Below, one piece after another: positions 52,054 through 61,810 of a DNA stretch of 64,000 bases. A program made the position numbers and the translations under genes. Numbering within the stretch: position 1 is the stretch's first letter; every line of letters begins with the position of its first letter. This DNA comes from Pleomorphomonas sp. PLEO (GTDB lineage: Bacteria > Pseudomonadota > Alphaproteobacteria > Rhizobiales > Pleomorphomonadaceae), in NCBI RefSeq assembly GCF_041320595.1, contig NZ_CP166625.1, forward strand, positions 846,501 through 910,500. The letters run 5' to 3'. Below the pieces are notes generated by a model. It worked only from the letters and a program-made list of their open reading frames with translations. It was not told the DNA's origin and did not search any database.

Positions 52054-53805
52054 ATGGATGACGATCTCGTTTCTTCGGATGGGCACGGGCTGGACAGGGA
52101 CACGGTCAGCGCGGCCATGGCCGCGGCGGGTGTCGCTGCCTATGAGCACGACTATGCCGAAGACCGCTTGCGCTGGTCGCCGAATGCCGGCGAGGTGTTC
52201 GATCTTCCGCCCTATGAGGTGCCGCTCTCCGGCCGGGCGCTCCATCGCTTGATCGGGCCGCAAGCGGCGACGCTACGGCTCGCCGCGACGCCACCGCCCG
52301 TGCTGTCCGCCGACCGGATCGGTCCCGACTACCGGCTCGTCTATGACTTGATGCCGCGTGGCGGCAAGCCGCAGAGCGTGCGCATCGAAGAAAGCGGCAG
52401 CTGGTTCGGTCCGGCTGATCAACCGGCGCTCGGCGCACGCGGCACGGTGCGTGTGCTGCCGCGTGGCGGCGAAACGGTGGCACCGGCTCGTCTTTACGGG
52501 CCGGATCGCCGGCTCGACCGTGACGAGCTACTCCAGAGCCTTGACGATCGGCTGAAATCGCTTGAGGCGGATGGGGGCTCGGCGGTGTTCTTGATCCTCG
52601 CCGTGCTCGACATCGGCCGGATTAACGCCAATTTCGGCTATGAGGCCGGGGACCGGGTGATCGACGTCGCCGGCGAGCGGATCCTGCGCCGGATGCGGCA
52701 AGGTGATATTTTCGGGTCGTTTTCCGGGCATAAATTCGGCGCCATCCTCAACGACTGCGACGAGCACGCGCTGATCATCGCCACCGAGCGCTTCCGCGAC
52801 GCGGTGCGTGACGAGGCGATCGATTGCGATGGCGCCGCCGTGCGCGCCGATATCGCTATCGGCGCCGTCATGCTGCCGCAGCACGCGCTGTCCGGCGCCA
52901 TGGCGGCCAATCGAGCCGAGGAGGCGCTCGGCGATGCCCGGCGCGACCTAGATCGCCATATCACTCTGTATGAACCTTCGGCTGCTCGCGATGCTCTCCG
53001 CCGCCGCAACGTCGAAGTCGCCGAGGCGATCCAGCGCGGCCTTGCCGAGGAACGCTTCGTCCTGGCCTATCAGCCGATCGCCCGCGCGGACGATCGGGCG
53101 GTGATTTACTACGAGGCGCTCAGCCGGCTGGCGCTGCCGTCGGGAGAGATCGTCTCCGGCGGCCCCTATGTGGAGGCGGCGGAAAAGCTCGGTCTCATCC
53201 GGCGGCTCGACATGCGGGCGCTGACGCTGGTGATGGCCGATCTCCAGGCGTCGCCGTTGCTTAAGCTCTCCGTCAACGTATCGCCGGAAACGCTGGCCGA
53301 CCCGGCTTGGCTCAGCATGTTGCTGGCCGGTGCCCGCCGTGATGGCGATGCGCTGAAAAGGCTGACCATCGAAATCACCGAAACGGCGGCTCTGTCGCGT
53401 ATCGACGATCTCAGGCACATGGTGGCGACGGTACGCGATATCGGCTGCCGCATCGCCATCGATGACTTCGGCTCCGGTCACACCTCGCTGAGGATGCTGC
53501 GCGACATCAAGCCGGACTGGCTGAAAATCGACGGCGCTTTCATCCGCGATATCGGTCGCGATGCCGACGCCGTCGTATTCGTCAGGGCGCTCACCACGCT
53601 CGCCAGTCATTTCGGCATCCGTACCGTTGCCGAATTCGTGCAGGACGAAGCGTCGGCGACCTTGCTTGCCGAACTCGGCATCTCCGCCTTCCAGGGGCGG
53701 CTTATCGGCGAGCCGCGTTTGCGGGCCGGACCCGGCGCGGCGCTGGTCGAAGGGCTTGATGACGACACCTGTCTGCGTGGACCGCTCGTCGTCGCTCCCG
53801 CCTGA
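52054..53805 (+). CDS. Degenerate-GGDEF / EAL phosphodiesterase with PAS-like N-terminus
   Basis: A 583-residue cytoplasmic protein. The N-terminal 110 residues look PAS-like (AAYEHDYAEDRLRWSPNAGEVFDLP). The GGDEF domain has lost its signature (SGHKF at about residue 227), so it is unlikely to be a cyclase. The EAL domain keeps EAL in YYEALSRL, the Asn in SVNVS, EITET, IDDFGSGHTSL, KIDG and the Gln in FQGRLIGEP, and so should hydrolyse c-di-GMP. ATG 52054 is chosen with GAGG upstream; an in-frame GTG at 52018 is possible. A CtrA-type site precedes it. Confidence 0.88.
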   Translation: MDDDLVSSDGHGLDRDTVSAAMAAAGVAAYEHDYAEDRLRWSPNAGEVFDLPPYEVPLSGRALHRLIGPQAATLRLAATPPPVLSADRIGPDYRLVYDLMPRGGKPQSVRIEESGSWFGPADQPALGARGTVRVLPRGGETVAPARLYGPDRRLDRDELLQSLDDRLKSLEADGGSAVFLILAVLDIGRINANFGYEAGDRVIDVAGERILRRMRQGDIFGSFSGHKFGAILNDCDEHALIIATERFRDAVRDEAIDCDGAAVRADIAIGAVMLPQHALSGAMAANRAEEALGDARRDLDRHITLYEPSAARDALRRRNVEVAEAIQRGLAEERFVLAYQPIARADDRAVIYYEALSRLALPSGEIVSGGPYVEAAEKLGLIRRLDMRALTLVMADLQASPLLKLSVNVSPETLADPAWLSMLLAGARRDGDALKRLTIEITETAALSRIDDLRHMVATVRDIGCRIAIDDFGSGHTSLRMLRDIKPDWLKIDGAFIRDIGRDADAVVFVRALTTLASHFGIRTVAEFVQDEASATLLAELGISAFQGRLIGEPRLRAGPGAALVEGLDDDTCLRGPLVVAPA

Positions 53806-53825
53806 TCCGGCCTATTGGTGTTGAG

Positions 53826-54392
53826 TTATTCGGTTTCCGGTGCCAGCCGATCAAGCCGCCGCCGCATGGCCGTGAGCTCGTCGCGCAATGCGTCGATATC
53901 GGCGGTGCGGCTTTCGGCCGGGCTTGCCGGTGCGTCGGGCGTTTCGCCGGGCAGGACGGCGCGCACCGCCCGCTCGAAGGATTCGGCGTTGAGCCGTACC
54001 TGCTCGCCGAGCTTCTCGCTGAGAGTGGAAGCGCCCAGCGCCTCGCCGGCTATGCCGCGCATCTTGCCCTGCTCGCGCGCGAACTGGCCGATGGAATACT
54101 CCAGGAAGGCAGGCACCATGGCCTGCAGCTCGTCGCCATAAAAACGGATGAGCTGTCGCAGAAAATTGACGGGCAGCAGATGCGGTCCCCGCGTCTCTTC
54201 CTCGAGAATGATCTGTGTCAGAACCTCGTGGGTAATGTCCGCGTCGCTTTTGGCGTCGATGACGACGAAATCGGTGTTGGCCCGCACCATGGAGGCGAGA
54301 TCCTGCAGCGTGACATAGCTGGAGGTGCCGGTGTCATAGAGCCGCCGGTTGGCGTATTTTCGAATGACAGTGCCCTGCTTCGCCCTGGACAT
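53826..54392 (-). CDS. phaR: Polyhydroxyalkanoate synthesis repressor PhaR
   Basis: A 188-residue DNA-binding regulator. VIRKYANRRLYDTGTSSYVTLQDLASMV at the N-terminus is the PHB_acc_N DNA-binding domain, followed by the PHB_acc domain (GPHLLPVNFLRQLIRFYGDELQAMVP). The C-terminus is an Ala/Pro linker plus coiled coil. PhaR senses PHB granules and represses phasin and its own gene. The start is ATG 54392. The frame is open upstream but unsupported. Confidence 0.93.
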   Translation of the reverse strand: MSRAKQGTVIRKYANRRLYDTGTSSYVTLQDLASMVRANTDFVVIDAKSDADITHEVLTQIILEEETRGPHLLPVNFLRQLIRFYGDELQAMVPAFLEYSIGQFAREQGKMRGIAGEALGASTLSEKLGEQVRLNAESFERAVRAVLPGETPDAPASPAESRTADIDALRDELTAMRRRLDRLAPETE

Positions 54393-54469
54393 GGGGAGCC
54401 TCTTGCCGCGTCGCCGCGCCCGATCGCGGCGCGACCAGCATAGGAGAAATGGTGCGACGCAGCCAAGTC

Positions 54470-54508
54470 TTTTGCTCTGCACTTATTCCTTTTGCGCTGC
54501 GGCAAAAC
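54470..54508. promoter_or_regulatory. Candidate PhaR operator repeats
   Basis: TTTTGCTCTGC (54470-54480) and TTTTGCGCTGC (54490-54500) are direct repeats 20 bases apart, and GCGGCAAAAC (54499-54508) is an inverted version. PhaR is known to bind TGC-rich sequences upstream of its own gene, and these lie 78-116 bases before the phaR start. Confidence 0.4.
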
Positions 54509-54633
54509 GCTTCGCCCTTCGGATAGCCGGAGAAGCGTGCCAAAGCCCGAAAGGACTGGTATTGTAGAAACTTGCATCGCTTTTCGGAGGAAGTGCGATG
54601 CGTGCCTAACAGGCATCGAGGGATCGGGGAGGC

Positions 54634-57582
54634 ATGGTTCGCGTCGTCACGGCCTTGTCGGGGCTGGTGTTGGTCGTCCTGGCGTTGCGCCTGGCGATGG
54701 CGCCGCTCTTTCCTCTCGACAAGTTCGTTGCGCCGGCCATCACCGCCTTCGAGGCCGAGACGGGCACGGTGGTCAAGATCGGCGATGCCGATCTTGAGTT
54801 GCTGCCAACGCCGCGTGTCGTCGCCTCCGATGTCGAGATCGAGCTACCGGACAGCCTCGGCAAAGTGCATGCCGATAAACTCCTGCTTGATCTCAACCCG
54901 TTGCCATTCCTGTCCGGTTCGGCCGAACTCGGCAGCGTGACGGTCGAGCGTCCGGTGCTGCGTCTTTCTCTTGGAGGCGGTGACCTCGACCCGGCCAAAG
55001 TGATCGGCGCGCTGGCCAATCTGGCTCGCCGGGCGACCAACAGGCATTTCCTGGCCACGGGCGGGCAGCTTGTCCTTTCGGTTGGTGGGGTGGAGGCTGC
55101 TCTTGACGATGTCACGGCTTCAGCCGCCCGCGCCGATGGCGGTGATCGCCTCATTCTCAAGGCTATGTTTCACGGCACGCCGGTATCCCTGACAATGGAA
55201 ACCGGTTCTGCCGGCGCCGCTCGGGTGCAATTCACCACGCCGGCTCTCAATCTCGGCCTCGATGGGGGGCTCGCGGGGGGAGGCTTTGCCGGTCGCCTCG
55301 ATCTGTCGGTGCCGGATGCCGCGGCCCTTGGTGGACCCTTGGCGGCGGCCCCTGGGCCGATCCAGCTCAACGGCGCCATGACGCTGTCGTCAGACCGGGC
55401 CGAAATGGTCGATGCCTCGACCACCGCCTTCGGCGGCAATGGACGGTTGTCGGCCGCCCTCGACCTCAGCGCCCCGCGGGTTTCTCTCGATCTCCACGCC
55501 GATTTCAAGCGACTACCGTCCAATTCCCTGGCGATTCTGGCTGCCCTTGCAACACATTTCGGGTTCGATCCCGTTGAGGGCCATGCCCCTATTGACGCCG
55601 GGCTCGACCTGAAAGTCGCTGAACTGGCGCTTCCCGATGGCGATATACGGAATGTTCGTCTCACCGCCGTCGACCGCGATGGACGCATCGGTGCGCTGTT
55701 CGACGGCATGGCGGGCGGCGGCACGCTGTCGGGCCGGCTCGACCTCGTTCCTGACGGCGACGGTCGGCGTCTTGGTGCGTCCTTCGCATTGAAGAACGTC
55801 GCGGTCGTTGATGTCGCAGCGTTTGCCGGGCTTGCCGCCTCGCCGCTCACCGGACGCATCGCCGCCGATCTCCGCTTGTCGGCCCATGGCCGGTCGGCGG
55901 ACGAACTGGCGGCAACGCTTGCCGTGGATGGCTCCGGTCAACTTCGTGAGGGGCATCTCGGCAAACTGTCGCTCATGAGTGGGGTCGCGCTGCCGGTCTT
56001 GACCGGTCTTTCCGCCGATCTGTCGATCATTGGTCTCGACAAACCGGCCCGGTTCACCGCCCAAGGCACCGCGCCGTCGGGCGTCATCAGGCTGGAAGCG
56101 ACAGCCGCGCCACGCCGGTTGATCGAAGGTGGCGCCGCGCCGCTCGAGATTCGGGTCGAAGGGCCGATGCTGTCCGCCGGCTTTGAGGGGGGACTGGATC
56201 CGATCGTATTTTCGGCAAGCGGCAGTCTGACGCTGACAAGTCGTCATTTGGCGGCACTCGCCGGTGTCGCCGGCTTGCCGGACATTGCTTCGCTGGACGG
56301 CAAACTCGAAGCCGGCCCGGGACGCATGACGTTGTCCGATGCGCGGCTGATGCTTGGTGACGGCGCCTTTGGGGGGCAGCTCGATCTGTCGACCGTCGGC
56401 GAGCGCGGTCGTCTCACCGGTCGTCTCACCGGCGATATGGTCGATGTTGCCGCTGTGGCCGGTGCGTTCGGCGATATGCTGTCCGTAGCCGGCGGGCAAC
56501 TGGTGGCCGCCATCGATGCCGATCTGCGGATCGAGGCGGGGCGTCTCGTCGCCGGCCCGGTGGTGGCGGCAGGTGGTCCTGTCGATCTTCATCTTGGCGA
56601 TAAGGGAGCCGAGATCGGACTTCCCCAGCTGGCGCTCGGTGGCGGCAGGGGTTCGGCAACCTTGATCGTCAAAGCGGGCGATCGGCCTCGTTTCGTCCTC
56701 AAGGGCGCACTCGAGGGTGCACGTTTGGCCAGTCTTGCGCCGCTTGTCGGGACCATTGCCGACGGCGAGTTCAGTCTATTGGCCGATGTCAGTGCCGAGG
56801 GAAAGAAGCGGGCCGATCTCTTCAAGTCAGCCACCGGCACGGCCGATTTTTCCGTTGCGCACGGTGTTCTCAACGGCTTCGACCCGGTCGCTTTGATCGG
56901 CCGGCTGGCGCACGCCGTGCAGACCGGCTTTGGGGCCGACCCGGGGCGCGTCGGTTTTGACAAGCTGTCCGGCCATGTGAAATTTGCCAGGGGCAGCGCG
57001 ACGAGCGACGACCTAGCTTTCGCGGCCGGGGATCTTCAGCTGTCCGGTTCCGGTAGTCTCGGCCTTGCGAACGGTGCTCTCGATCTGCGGCTCAAGCCGA
57101 AAATGAAGGGGTATCCCGATTTTGAGGTTCCGGTGGCGATGATCGGCCCGTTCTCCTCGCCGCGCCTCTATCCCAACCTTCCAGGCCTAGTGGACGATCC
57201 CGCCTCGGGGTATGCGCGCCTTGCCACCATGGCGGGCGGCTTTGCTCGCTTGCTCGTGGGCGAAGAAGCGGCACCCAAGCTCGAAACCGTCGGGCCGGAC
57301 GCGATGACGTCGATGATCGACAAGCTGGCCGAGACGCCGAAGCCGGTGGAGGCACCCGTCGCTCCGGTTGCGTCTCCAGGACTGGCCGCACCCTTGCCGT
57401 TGTCTCGTCCGCCCGGTCTTGTGTCGGTATCGCAGCAGGCACAGACCGTTTCCCGTCCGTCCGCTCTCACCGGTGGGCCGCTCGACCTTGGGGCGCTCGG
57501 ACGGACGCCTGGCAAGGTGGCGCCAGCTATTGCTCGGGACACTCAGTGTCGTCCGGGGCGAGACGGGCGCTGCATTCCGTAA
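54634..57582 (+). CDS. AsmA-family protein
   Basis: A 982-residue envelope protein. An N-terminal membrane segment (VVTALSGLVLVVLALRLAMA, about 4-23) is followed by the AsmA N-terminal domain (FEAETGTVVKIGDADLELLPTPRVVASDVEIELPD-type sequence) and a very long repetitive beta-rich region. Near 800-850 is the AsmA C-terminal signature (FDKLSGHVKFARGSATSDDLAFAAGDLQLSGSGSLGLANGALDL pattern). AsmA-like proteins form bridges for phospholipid transport between membranes. The last 90 residues are Pro/Ala-rich. ATG 54634 has GGGGAGG upstream. Convergent with the copper ATPase gene. Confidence 0.9.
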   Translation: MVRVVTALSGLVLVVLALRLAMAPLFPLDKFVAPAITAFEAETGTVVKIGDADLELLPTPRVVASDVEIELPDSLGKVHADKLLLDLNPLPFLSGSAELGSVTVERPVLRLSLGGGDLDPAKVIGALANLARRATNRHFLATGGQLVLSVGGVEAALDDVTASAARADGGDRLILKAMFHGTPVSLTMETGSAGAARVQFTTPALNLGLDGGLAGGGFAGRLDLSVPDAAALGGPLAAAPGPIQLNGAMTLSSDRAEMVDASTTAFGGNGRLSAALDLSAPRVSLDLHADFKRLPSNSLAILAALATHFGFDPVEGHAPIDAGLDLKVAELALPDGDIRNVRLTAVDRDGRIGALFDGMAGGGTLSGRLDLVPDGDGRRLGASFALKNVAVVDVAAFAGLAASPLTGRIAADLRLSAHGRSADELAATLAVDGSGQLREGHLGKLSLMSGVALPVLTGLSADLSIIGLDKPARFTAQGTAPSGVIRLEATAAPRRLIEGGAAPLEIRVEGPMLSAGFEGGLDPIVFSASGSLTLTSRHLAALAGVAGLPDIASLDGKLEAGPGRMTLSDARLMLGDGAFGGQLDLSTVGERGRLTGRLTGDMVDVAAVAGAFGDMLSVAGGQLVAAIDADLRIEAGRLVAGPVVAAGGPVDLHLGDKGAEIGLPQLALGGGRGSATLIVKAGDRPRFVLKGALEGARLASLAPLVGTIADGEFSLLADVSAEGKKRADLFKSATGTADFSVAHGVLNGFDPVALIGRLAHAVQTGFGADPGRVGFDKLSGHVKFARGSATSDDLAFAAGDLQLSGSGSLGLANGALDLRLKPKMKGYPDFEVPVAMIGPFSSPRLYPNLPGLVDDPASGYARLATMAGGFARLLVGEEAAPKLETVGPDAMTSMIDKLAETPKPVEAPVAPVASPGLAAPLPLSRPPGLVSVSQQAQTVSRPSALTGGPLDLGALGRTPGKVAPAIARDTQCRPGRDGRCIP

Positions 57583-57591
57583 TGGCGTGTT

Positions 57592-59832
57592 TCAGCCTTT
57601 CGCAGGTCCGACCGGTGGCAGCTTCGGCGTCCAGCGAGTGAGCAGGCCGGCGTTGGTCACCACCGAGACCGAGCTCATGGCCATGGCGGCGCCGGCTAGC
57701 GCCGGGGTCAGCAGCCCGAAGGCGGCGAGCGGGATGCCGATGATGTTGTAGATAAAGGCCCAGAACAGGTTCTGGTGGATTTTTCGCGATGTGGCGGCGG
57801 CGATGTCAAAGGCGGCGGCGACAAGCCGGGGATCGGGCCGCATCAATGTGATGCCGGCCGTTTCCATGGCGACGTCGGTGCCGGACCCCATGGCGATGCC
57901 GACATCGGCGGCGGCGAGGGCCGGTGCGTCGTTGACGCCATCGCCGACCATGGCGAGGCGGCCGCCAGCGGCGCGCAGGCTCACAACTTCGGCGGCTTTG
58001 CCTTCGGGCAGTACGTCGGCCCGCCAGTCGTCGAGGCCGGCGGCACCGGCGATGGCACGGGCGGCCGGCGGCCGGTCTCCGGTGAGCAGCAGCGTACGGA
58101 TGCCGCGCTGGCGCAGCTCGGTGACAGCGGCCGGCGCTTCTGGGCGCAGTGCGTCGGCATAACCGAACAGCCCAATGGCCCGGCCGCTCTCGGCGACATA
58201 GGCGAGCGTCATTTCGGGCCGGAGGCGACCGAGACCGGCCCGGTCGATATCGGCATGGTCGATGCCATGCTCGTCCAGAAGGGCGGCGGTGCCGATCAAC
58301 ACGTCGACGCCACCGACACGGGCTGCGAGACCTTTGCCCGGGATTGCCTTGACGTCTTCGGCGGCGAGTGGGGTGGCGCCGTCCGCCGTCGCACGGGATA
58401 AAGTGGCGCGGGCGAGGGGGTGCTCGGAACCGGCCTGGGCGCCCGCCGACACTGCCAGCAACCGGACTGGCTCGATGCCATCGGCCACCACGAGTTCCTG
58501 AAGCTCCGGGTGCCCTACGGTGAGCGTGCCGGTCTTGTCGAACACAACGGTGCCGATGTGGGCGGCACGCTCGAGCACCTCGATGTCTTTGATGAGGATA
58601 CCGGCGCGGGCGGCGGCGCCCGTTCCGGCGACGAGGGCGGTCGGCGTGGCGAGGCCAAGAGCGCAGGGACAGGCAATGACCAGGACGGCGACGGCGGCGG
58701 CGAGCGCTTGTTCCAGTGTACCGCCAAAAGCGAGCCAGAGCACGAAGGCGGCGGCGGCAATCGCCACCACCGTCGGAACGAAGACAGCCGCGATGCGATC
58801 GACGAGGCGCTGTACCGGCGCCTTGCCGGACTGGGCATTTTCGACAAGGCGGGTAATGCGCCCCAGCGTCGACTCTTCGCCGACGGCACCGACCTCGACG
58901 GTGATGGCGCCCTCGCCGTTAACGGCGCCGGTGACCACTGGTTCGCCGGCTGCTCGCCGCACCGGCATGCTCTCGCCGGTAATGACCGCTTCGTCGAAAT
59001 GGCTCTCGCCGGTCAGGATGCGCCCGTCGACCGGTACGCGCTCGCCAGGGCGGATCAACACCCGGTCGCCGGGCAGGATGCCGGTTACCGGCACGACAGT
59101 CTGGCTGCCGTCCTCGGCGAGCTTTGTCGCCGTTTCCGGACGGAGTGCCATCAGCGAGCGCACCGCGCGGGTGGTAGACGCTTTGGCGCGTTCTTCCAGG
59201 AATTTGCCCAGGAGAACCAACGTCAGCACGACGGCTGATGCCTCGAAATAAAGATGCTCCTCCACCATGTGGTGGACGGTTGCCATCATATAGACCGAAA
59301 AGCCCCAGGCGGCGGTGGTGCCGAGCGATACCAGCACGTCCATGTTGGCGCCGCCACCCCGAAGGGCGTTCCAGGCCCCGCGATAAAAGCGGCGGCCGGC
59401 CAGGATCTGCACGGACGTGGCGAGCACGAGTTGGATATAGGCCGGCAGGATGTGGCCGAAGCCGGCCATCATCACCACCATGGCAATGACGAAGGGGAGC
59501 GTCAGCAGGGCGCAGGCCGCCAGCAGCCAGGCGGTGCGGCGGCGGGCCGTGGCGGCCTCGGCTTCGCGCGTCTCCCGTTCGGCACGGGCGACGACCGGAT
59601 CGTCGGATCTCAACGTTGCCGAAAAGCCGGCTCGGTCGACGGCGGCGGTAATGGCCTCGGGAGTCACCGCCGGCTCGACCGCGATGTCAGCGCGCTCAAG
59701 AGCGAGATTGACGCGGGCGTCGAGGATGCCGGGCGTCTTCTTCAGCACGCGCTCGAGACGGGCCGAGCAGGCGGCGCAGGTCATGCCGCGGATGTCGAAG
59801 GAGCGGACGGAGCTTTCGGCGGTTTCGGTCAT
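57592..59832 (-). CDS. copA: Copper-translocating P1B-type ATPase
   Basis: A 746-residue Cu(I) exporter. One N-terminal HMA domain has GMTCAACSARLERVL near residue 15. The ion site is VIACPCALGLATPTA near 385 (CPC), with DKTGTLTVG as phosphorylation site near 435, the SEHPLARA His-Pro motif near 475, TGDRPPAAR and GDGVNDAPALAAADVGIAMG near 640. Eight hydrophobic segments can be counted. It exports copper from the cytoplasm. No CueR-type gene is adjacent. Confidence 0.94.
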   Translation of the reverse strand: MTETAESSVRSFDIRGMTCAACSARLERVLKKTPGILDARVNLALERADIAVEPAVTPEAITAAVDRAGFSATLRSDDPVVARAERETREAEAATARRRTAWLLAACALLTLPFVIAMVVMMAGFGHILPAYIQLVLATSVQILAGRRFYRGAWNALRGGGANMDVLVSLGTTAAWGFSVYMMATVHHMVEEHLYFEASAVVLTLVLLGKFLEERAKASTTRAVRSLMALRPETATKLAEDGSQTVVPVTGILPGDRVLIRPGERVPVDGRILTGESHFDEAVITGESMPVRRAAGEPVVTGAVNGEGAITVEVGAVGEESTLGRITRLVENAQSGKAPVQRLVDRIAAVFVPTVVAIAAAAFVLWLAFGGTLEQALAAAVAVLVIACPCALGLATPTALVAGTGAAARAGILIKDIEVLERAAHIGTVVFDKTGTLTVGHPELQELVVADGIEPVRLLAVSAGAQAGSEHPLARATLSRATADGATPLAAEDVKAIPGKGLAARVGGVDVLIGTAALLDEHGIDHADIDRAGLGRLRPEMTLAYVAESGRAIGLFGYADALRPEAPAAVTELRQRGIRTLLLTGDRPPAARAIAGAAGLDDWRADVLPEGKAAEVVSLRAAGGRLAMVGDGVNDAPALAAADVGIAMGSGTDVAMETAGITLMRPDPRLVAAAFDIAAATSRKIHQNLFWAFIYNIIGIPLAAFGLLTPALAGAAMAMSSVSVVTNAGLLTRWTPKLPPVGPAKG

Positions 59833-59922
59833 ATGTCACCTCCGCTTGGCTATAGCAGATGATGGCTCCCGATGCCGCCAGCCCCATTCACTTTGTCGTT
59901 CGTCCGCGGGCAGCGTCGGCGC

Positions 59923-60939
59923 TCAGCCGCGCCAGTGCCGTCCGTCGAGGCGTAGGCCAAAGGTGTCTGGCCGGCGGGCGAAGTCGACGAGGCCGGCGAG
60001 CGCCGGCCGGTCGTGGACGATGATCGCCGTCGGCAGGGCGGCCATCAGGCTCTGGTGCGGATACTTGTCTTCGAAGGCGGCCCGGAAGCTGCCCTGTTGC
60101 AGCACCTTGACGATGCGCGGCGCGATTCCGCCGGCCAGATAGACGCCGCCATGAGCGAGGAAGGTCAGGGCAAGGTTGCCAGCGATGCGGCCGAGATGTT
60201 CGGCGAACAGGGCGACGGTTTCGACGGCGAGTGGGTCGCCCGTCTCGGCGGCCGCGGTGACGGCGGCCGGGGTATCGCAGGCGGGCAGGGCCTTGCTGGC
60301 GGCGGCAACCGCCCGATAGAGGCGCAGAAGGCCAGAACCGCAGATGATGGTCTCGCCGGTGACCCGCCCGCCGGCCCGCTCGATATGCGGCCAGATGTCG
60401 TAGTCGCGGGCCGTTACCGGCGCGAGGTCGATATGACCGCCTTCGCCGGGCACCGGGACCCACAGGCCGGCCGCGTCGACGAGGCCGGCGGCGCCGAGAC
60501 CGGTACCGGGGCCGATAACCACCTTGGTGCCGCGCTCGGGCGGCAGAGCACCGCCGACGGCGACGAGATCTTTCGACTTGAGGCCGGGCAGACACAGGCC
60601 GAGTGCTTCGAAATCGTTGAACAGGATGACGTGTTCGAGCCGGAAGCGTTCGATGAGGCGCTTCGGGGTCACGACCCACGGGCAATTGGTGAGCTGGGTG
60701 CTCTCCTCGCCGATCGGTCCGGCCAGCGCGAAGACCAACGATTTCGGCACAGGGGCGCCAGCGCCGATCACTGCGTCCTGGATGGCATCTTCGATCGTCG
60801 GGAACAGACGCGTTTCGACGGTGTCGAAATGGCGAATGTCGCTGTCGGCATCGGTCAGGAGGGCGAAGCGGGCGTTGGTGCCGCCGATGTCGGCGAACAG
60901 GACTGGAAAGGTGACGACGCTGGAGACGCTCTGGGACAT
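59923..60939 (-). CDS. glk: Glucokinase
   Basis: A 338-residue bacterial-type glucokinase that phosphorylates glucose with ATP. The phosphate motif LFADIGGTNARFALL is near residue 13, the glucose-binding Asn and Asp are in ILFNDFEALGLCLPG near 98, GPGTGLGAAGL near 140, GEGGHIDL near 163 and CGSGLLRLY near 200. Start is ATG 60939. It follows methylglyoxal synthase by 12 bases, so the two are probably one operon controlling entry and overflow of glycolysis. Confidence 0.93.
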   Translation of the reverse strand: MSQSVSSVVTFPVLFADIGGTNARFALLTDADSDIRHFDTVETRLFPTIEDAIQDAVIGAGAPVPKSLVFALAGPIGEESTQLTNCPWVVTPKRLIERFRLEHVILFNDFEALGLCLPGLKSKDLVAVGGALPPERGTKVVIGPGTGLGAAGLVDAAGLWVPVPGEGGHIDLAPVTARDYDIWPHIERAGGRVTGETIICGSGLLRLYRAVAAASKALPACDTPAAVTAAAETGDPLAVETVALFAEHLGRIAGNLALTFLAHGGVYLAGGIAPRIVKVLQQGSFRAAFEDKYPHQSLMAALPTAIIVHDRPALAGLVDFARRPDTFGLRLDGRHWRG

Positions 60940-60951
60940 CGTGGTCTTCGC

Positions 60952-61377
60952 TCAGTCAGAGGAAATGGGGGTGGGGCGGGCAAAACCGTCGGCGCGGATC
61001 AGTAGCTCCGCCGTCGCGCGGTTAAGGGCCATGGGAATGTCATAGACGACCGACAGGCGGGTAAGGGCCTTGACGTCGACATCGTGCGGCATGGGCGACA
61101 GCGGATCGATGAAGAAGATAAGGCCGCTGAGCCTGCCCTCGGCGATCATCGCCCCGATCTGCTGGTCGCCGCCGAGCGGACCGCTCTTCAGGCGGGTGAT
61201 GTCGAGGCTGGGGCAGGCATCCTGAATGCGAGCGCCCGTCGTGCCGGTGGCGAACAGGCGGAGGGCGGAAAGCCGGACTTCGTGGGCGCGGGCAAACGCG
61301 ACCATCTCGTCTTTCCTGGCGTCGTGGGCGACGAGCGCGATGGCCGGGGCGATGGCGGATGCGGTAGGCGCGGTCAT
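60952..61377 (-). CDS. mgsA: Methylglyoxal synthase
   Basis: A 141-residue enzyme that converts dihydroxyacetone phosphate to methylglyoxal and phosphate, a bypass under phosphate or carbon stress. [13 protein letters not shown] near residue 13, [10 protein letters not shown] near 42, [14 protein letters not shown] near 64, the catalytic Asp region [18 protein letters not shown] near 87 and the final [15 protein letters not shown] are all present. ATG 61377 is chosen; upstream sequence in frame is not conserved-looking. A glyoxalase II gene for detoxification lies elsewhere in the window. Confidence 0.94.
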   Translation of the reverse strand: MTAPTASAIAPAIALVAHDARKDEMVAFARAHEVRLSALRLFATGTTGARIQDACPSLDITRLKSGPLGGDQQIGAMIAEGRLSGLIFFIDPLSPMPHDVDVKALTRLSVVYDIPMALNRATAELLIRADGFARPTPISSD

Positions 61378-61810
61378 CGTGTCCTTCGATGCAACAGGGA
61401 ACTCGATGGGCACGCTATTAGCGCCTTTCCCCCTGAAACGGTATCGGTTTTGCTCTTCGCCCTCGGAAATTTCGGGCGTGGTCCTTTCAAGATGAATTGC
61501 TGACCACAAGACCTACGGGCAAACGCGTAGATAATAGGTAGCATACCGGTCGACAATACCGGCGCACAGCGTGCAAATGAAGTGCTCGGACCGCACGATT
61601 CCGCCGTTGCTGGCGCGTTATCCAGCAACGCCTGCCTCCCCCGAAAGCGTTGTGCACCAATATTGTCCATTTGGTCAAAAACATAAGAAAGACGATGCAA
61701 ACGGCTAGAAAGCGTGCTTAGGTACGCGCCACTCGGGGGAGGAGCGTTTGGGGTTTCCTCCACCGATAAAGCCCGAACGGGGGCTCCTTCCAAAAGGGGT
61801 GAGGAACACG
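61378..61810. other. 433-base regulatory gap upstream of the BMP transporter operon
   Basis: This gap separates mgsA from the divergent BMP gene and must hold both promoters. It contains a perfect 8-bp inverted repeat (61606-61629), an ACCGG repeat pair (about 61545-61560) and an AT-rich stretch near 61660-61690. I recognise no riboswitch, RNA gene or coding frame in it. Confidence 0.5.
61606..61629. repeat. Inverted repeat in the BMP leader region
   Basis: GTTGCTGG (61606-61613) and CCAGCAAC (61622-61629) pair perfectly around 8 bases. It may be an operator or a leader hairpin. Confidence 0.45.

Noticed and set aside
52054-53805. Functional diguanylate cyclase activity of the second GGDEF protein
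   Set aside because: The signature is SGHKF instead of GGDEF, so only a regulatory or structural role of that domain is likely.
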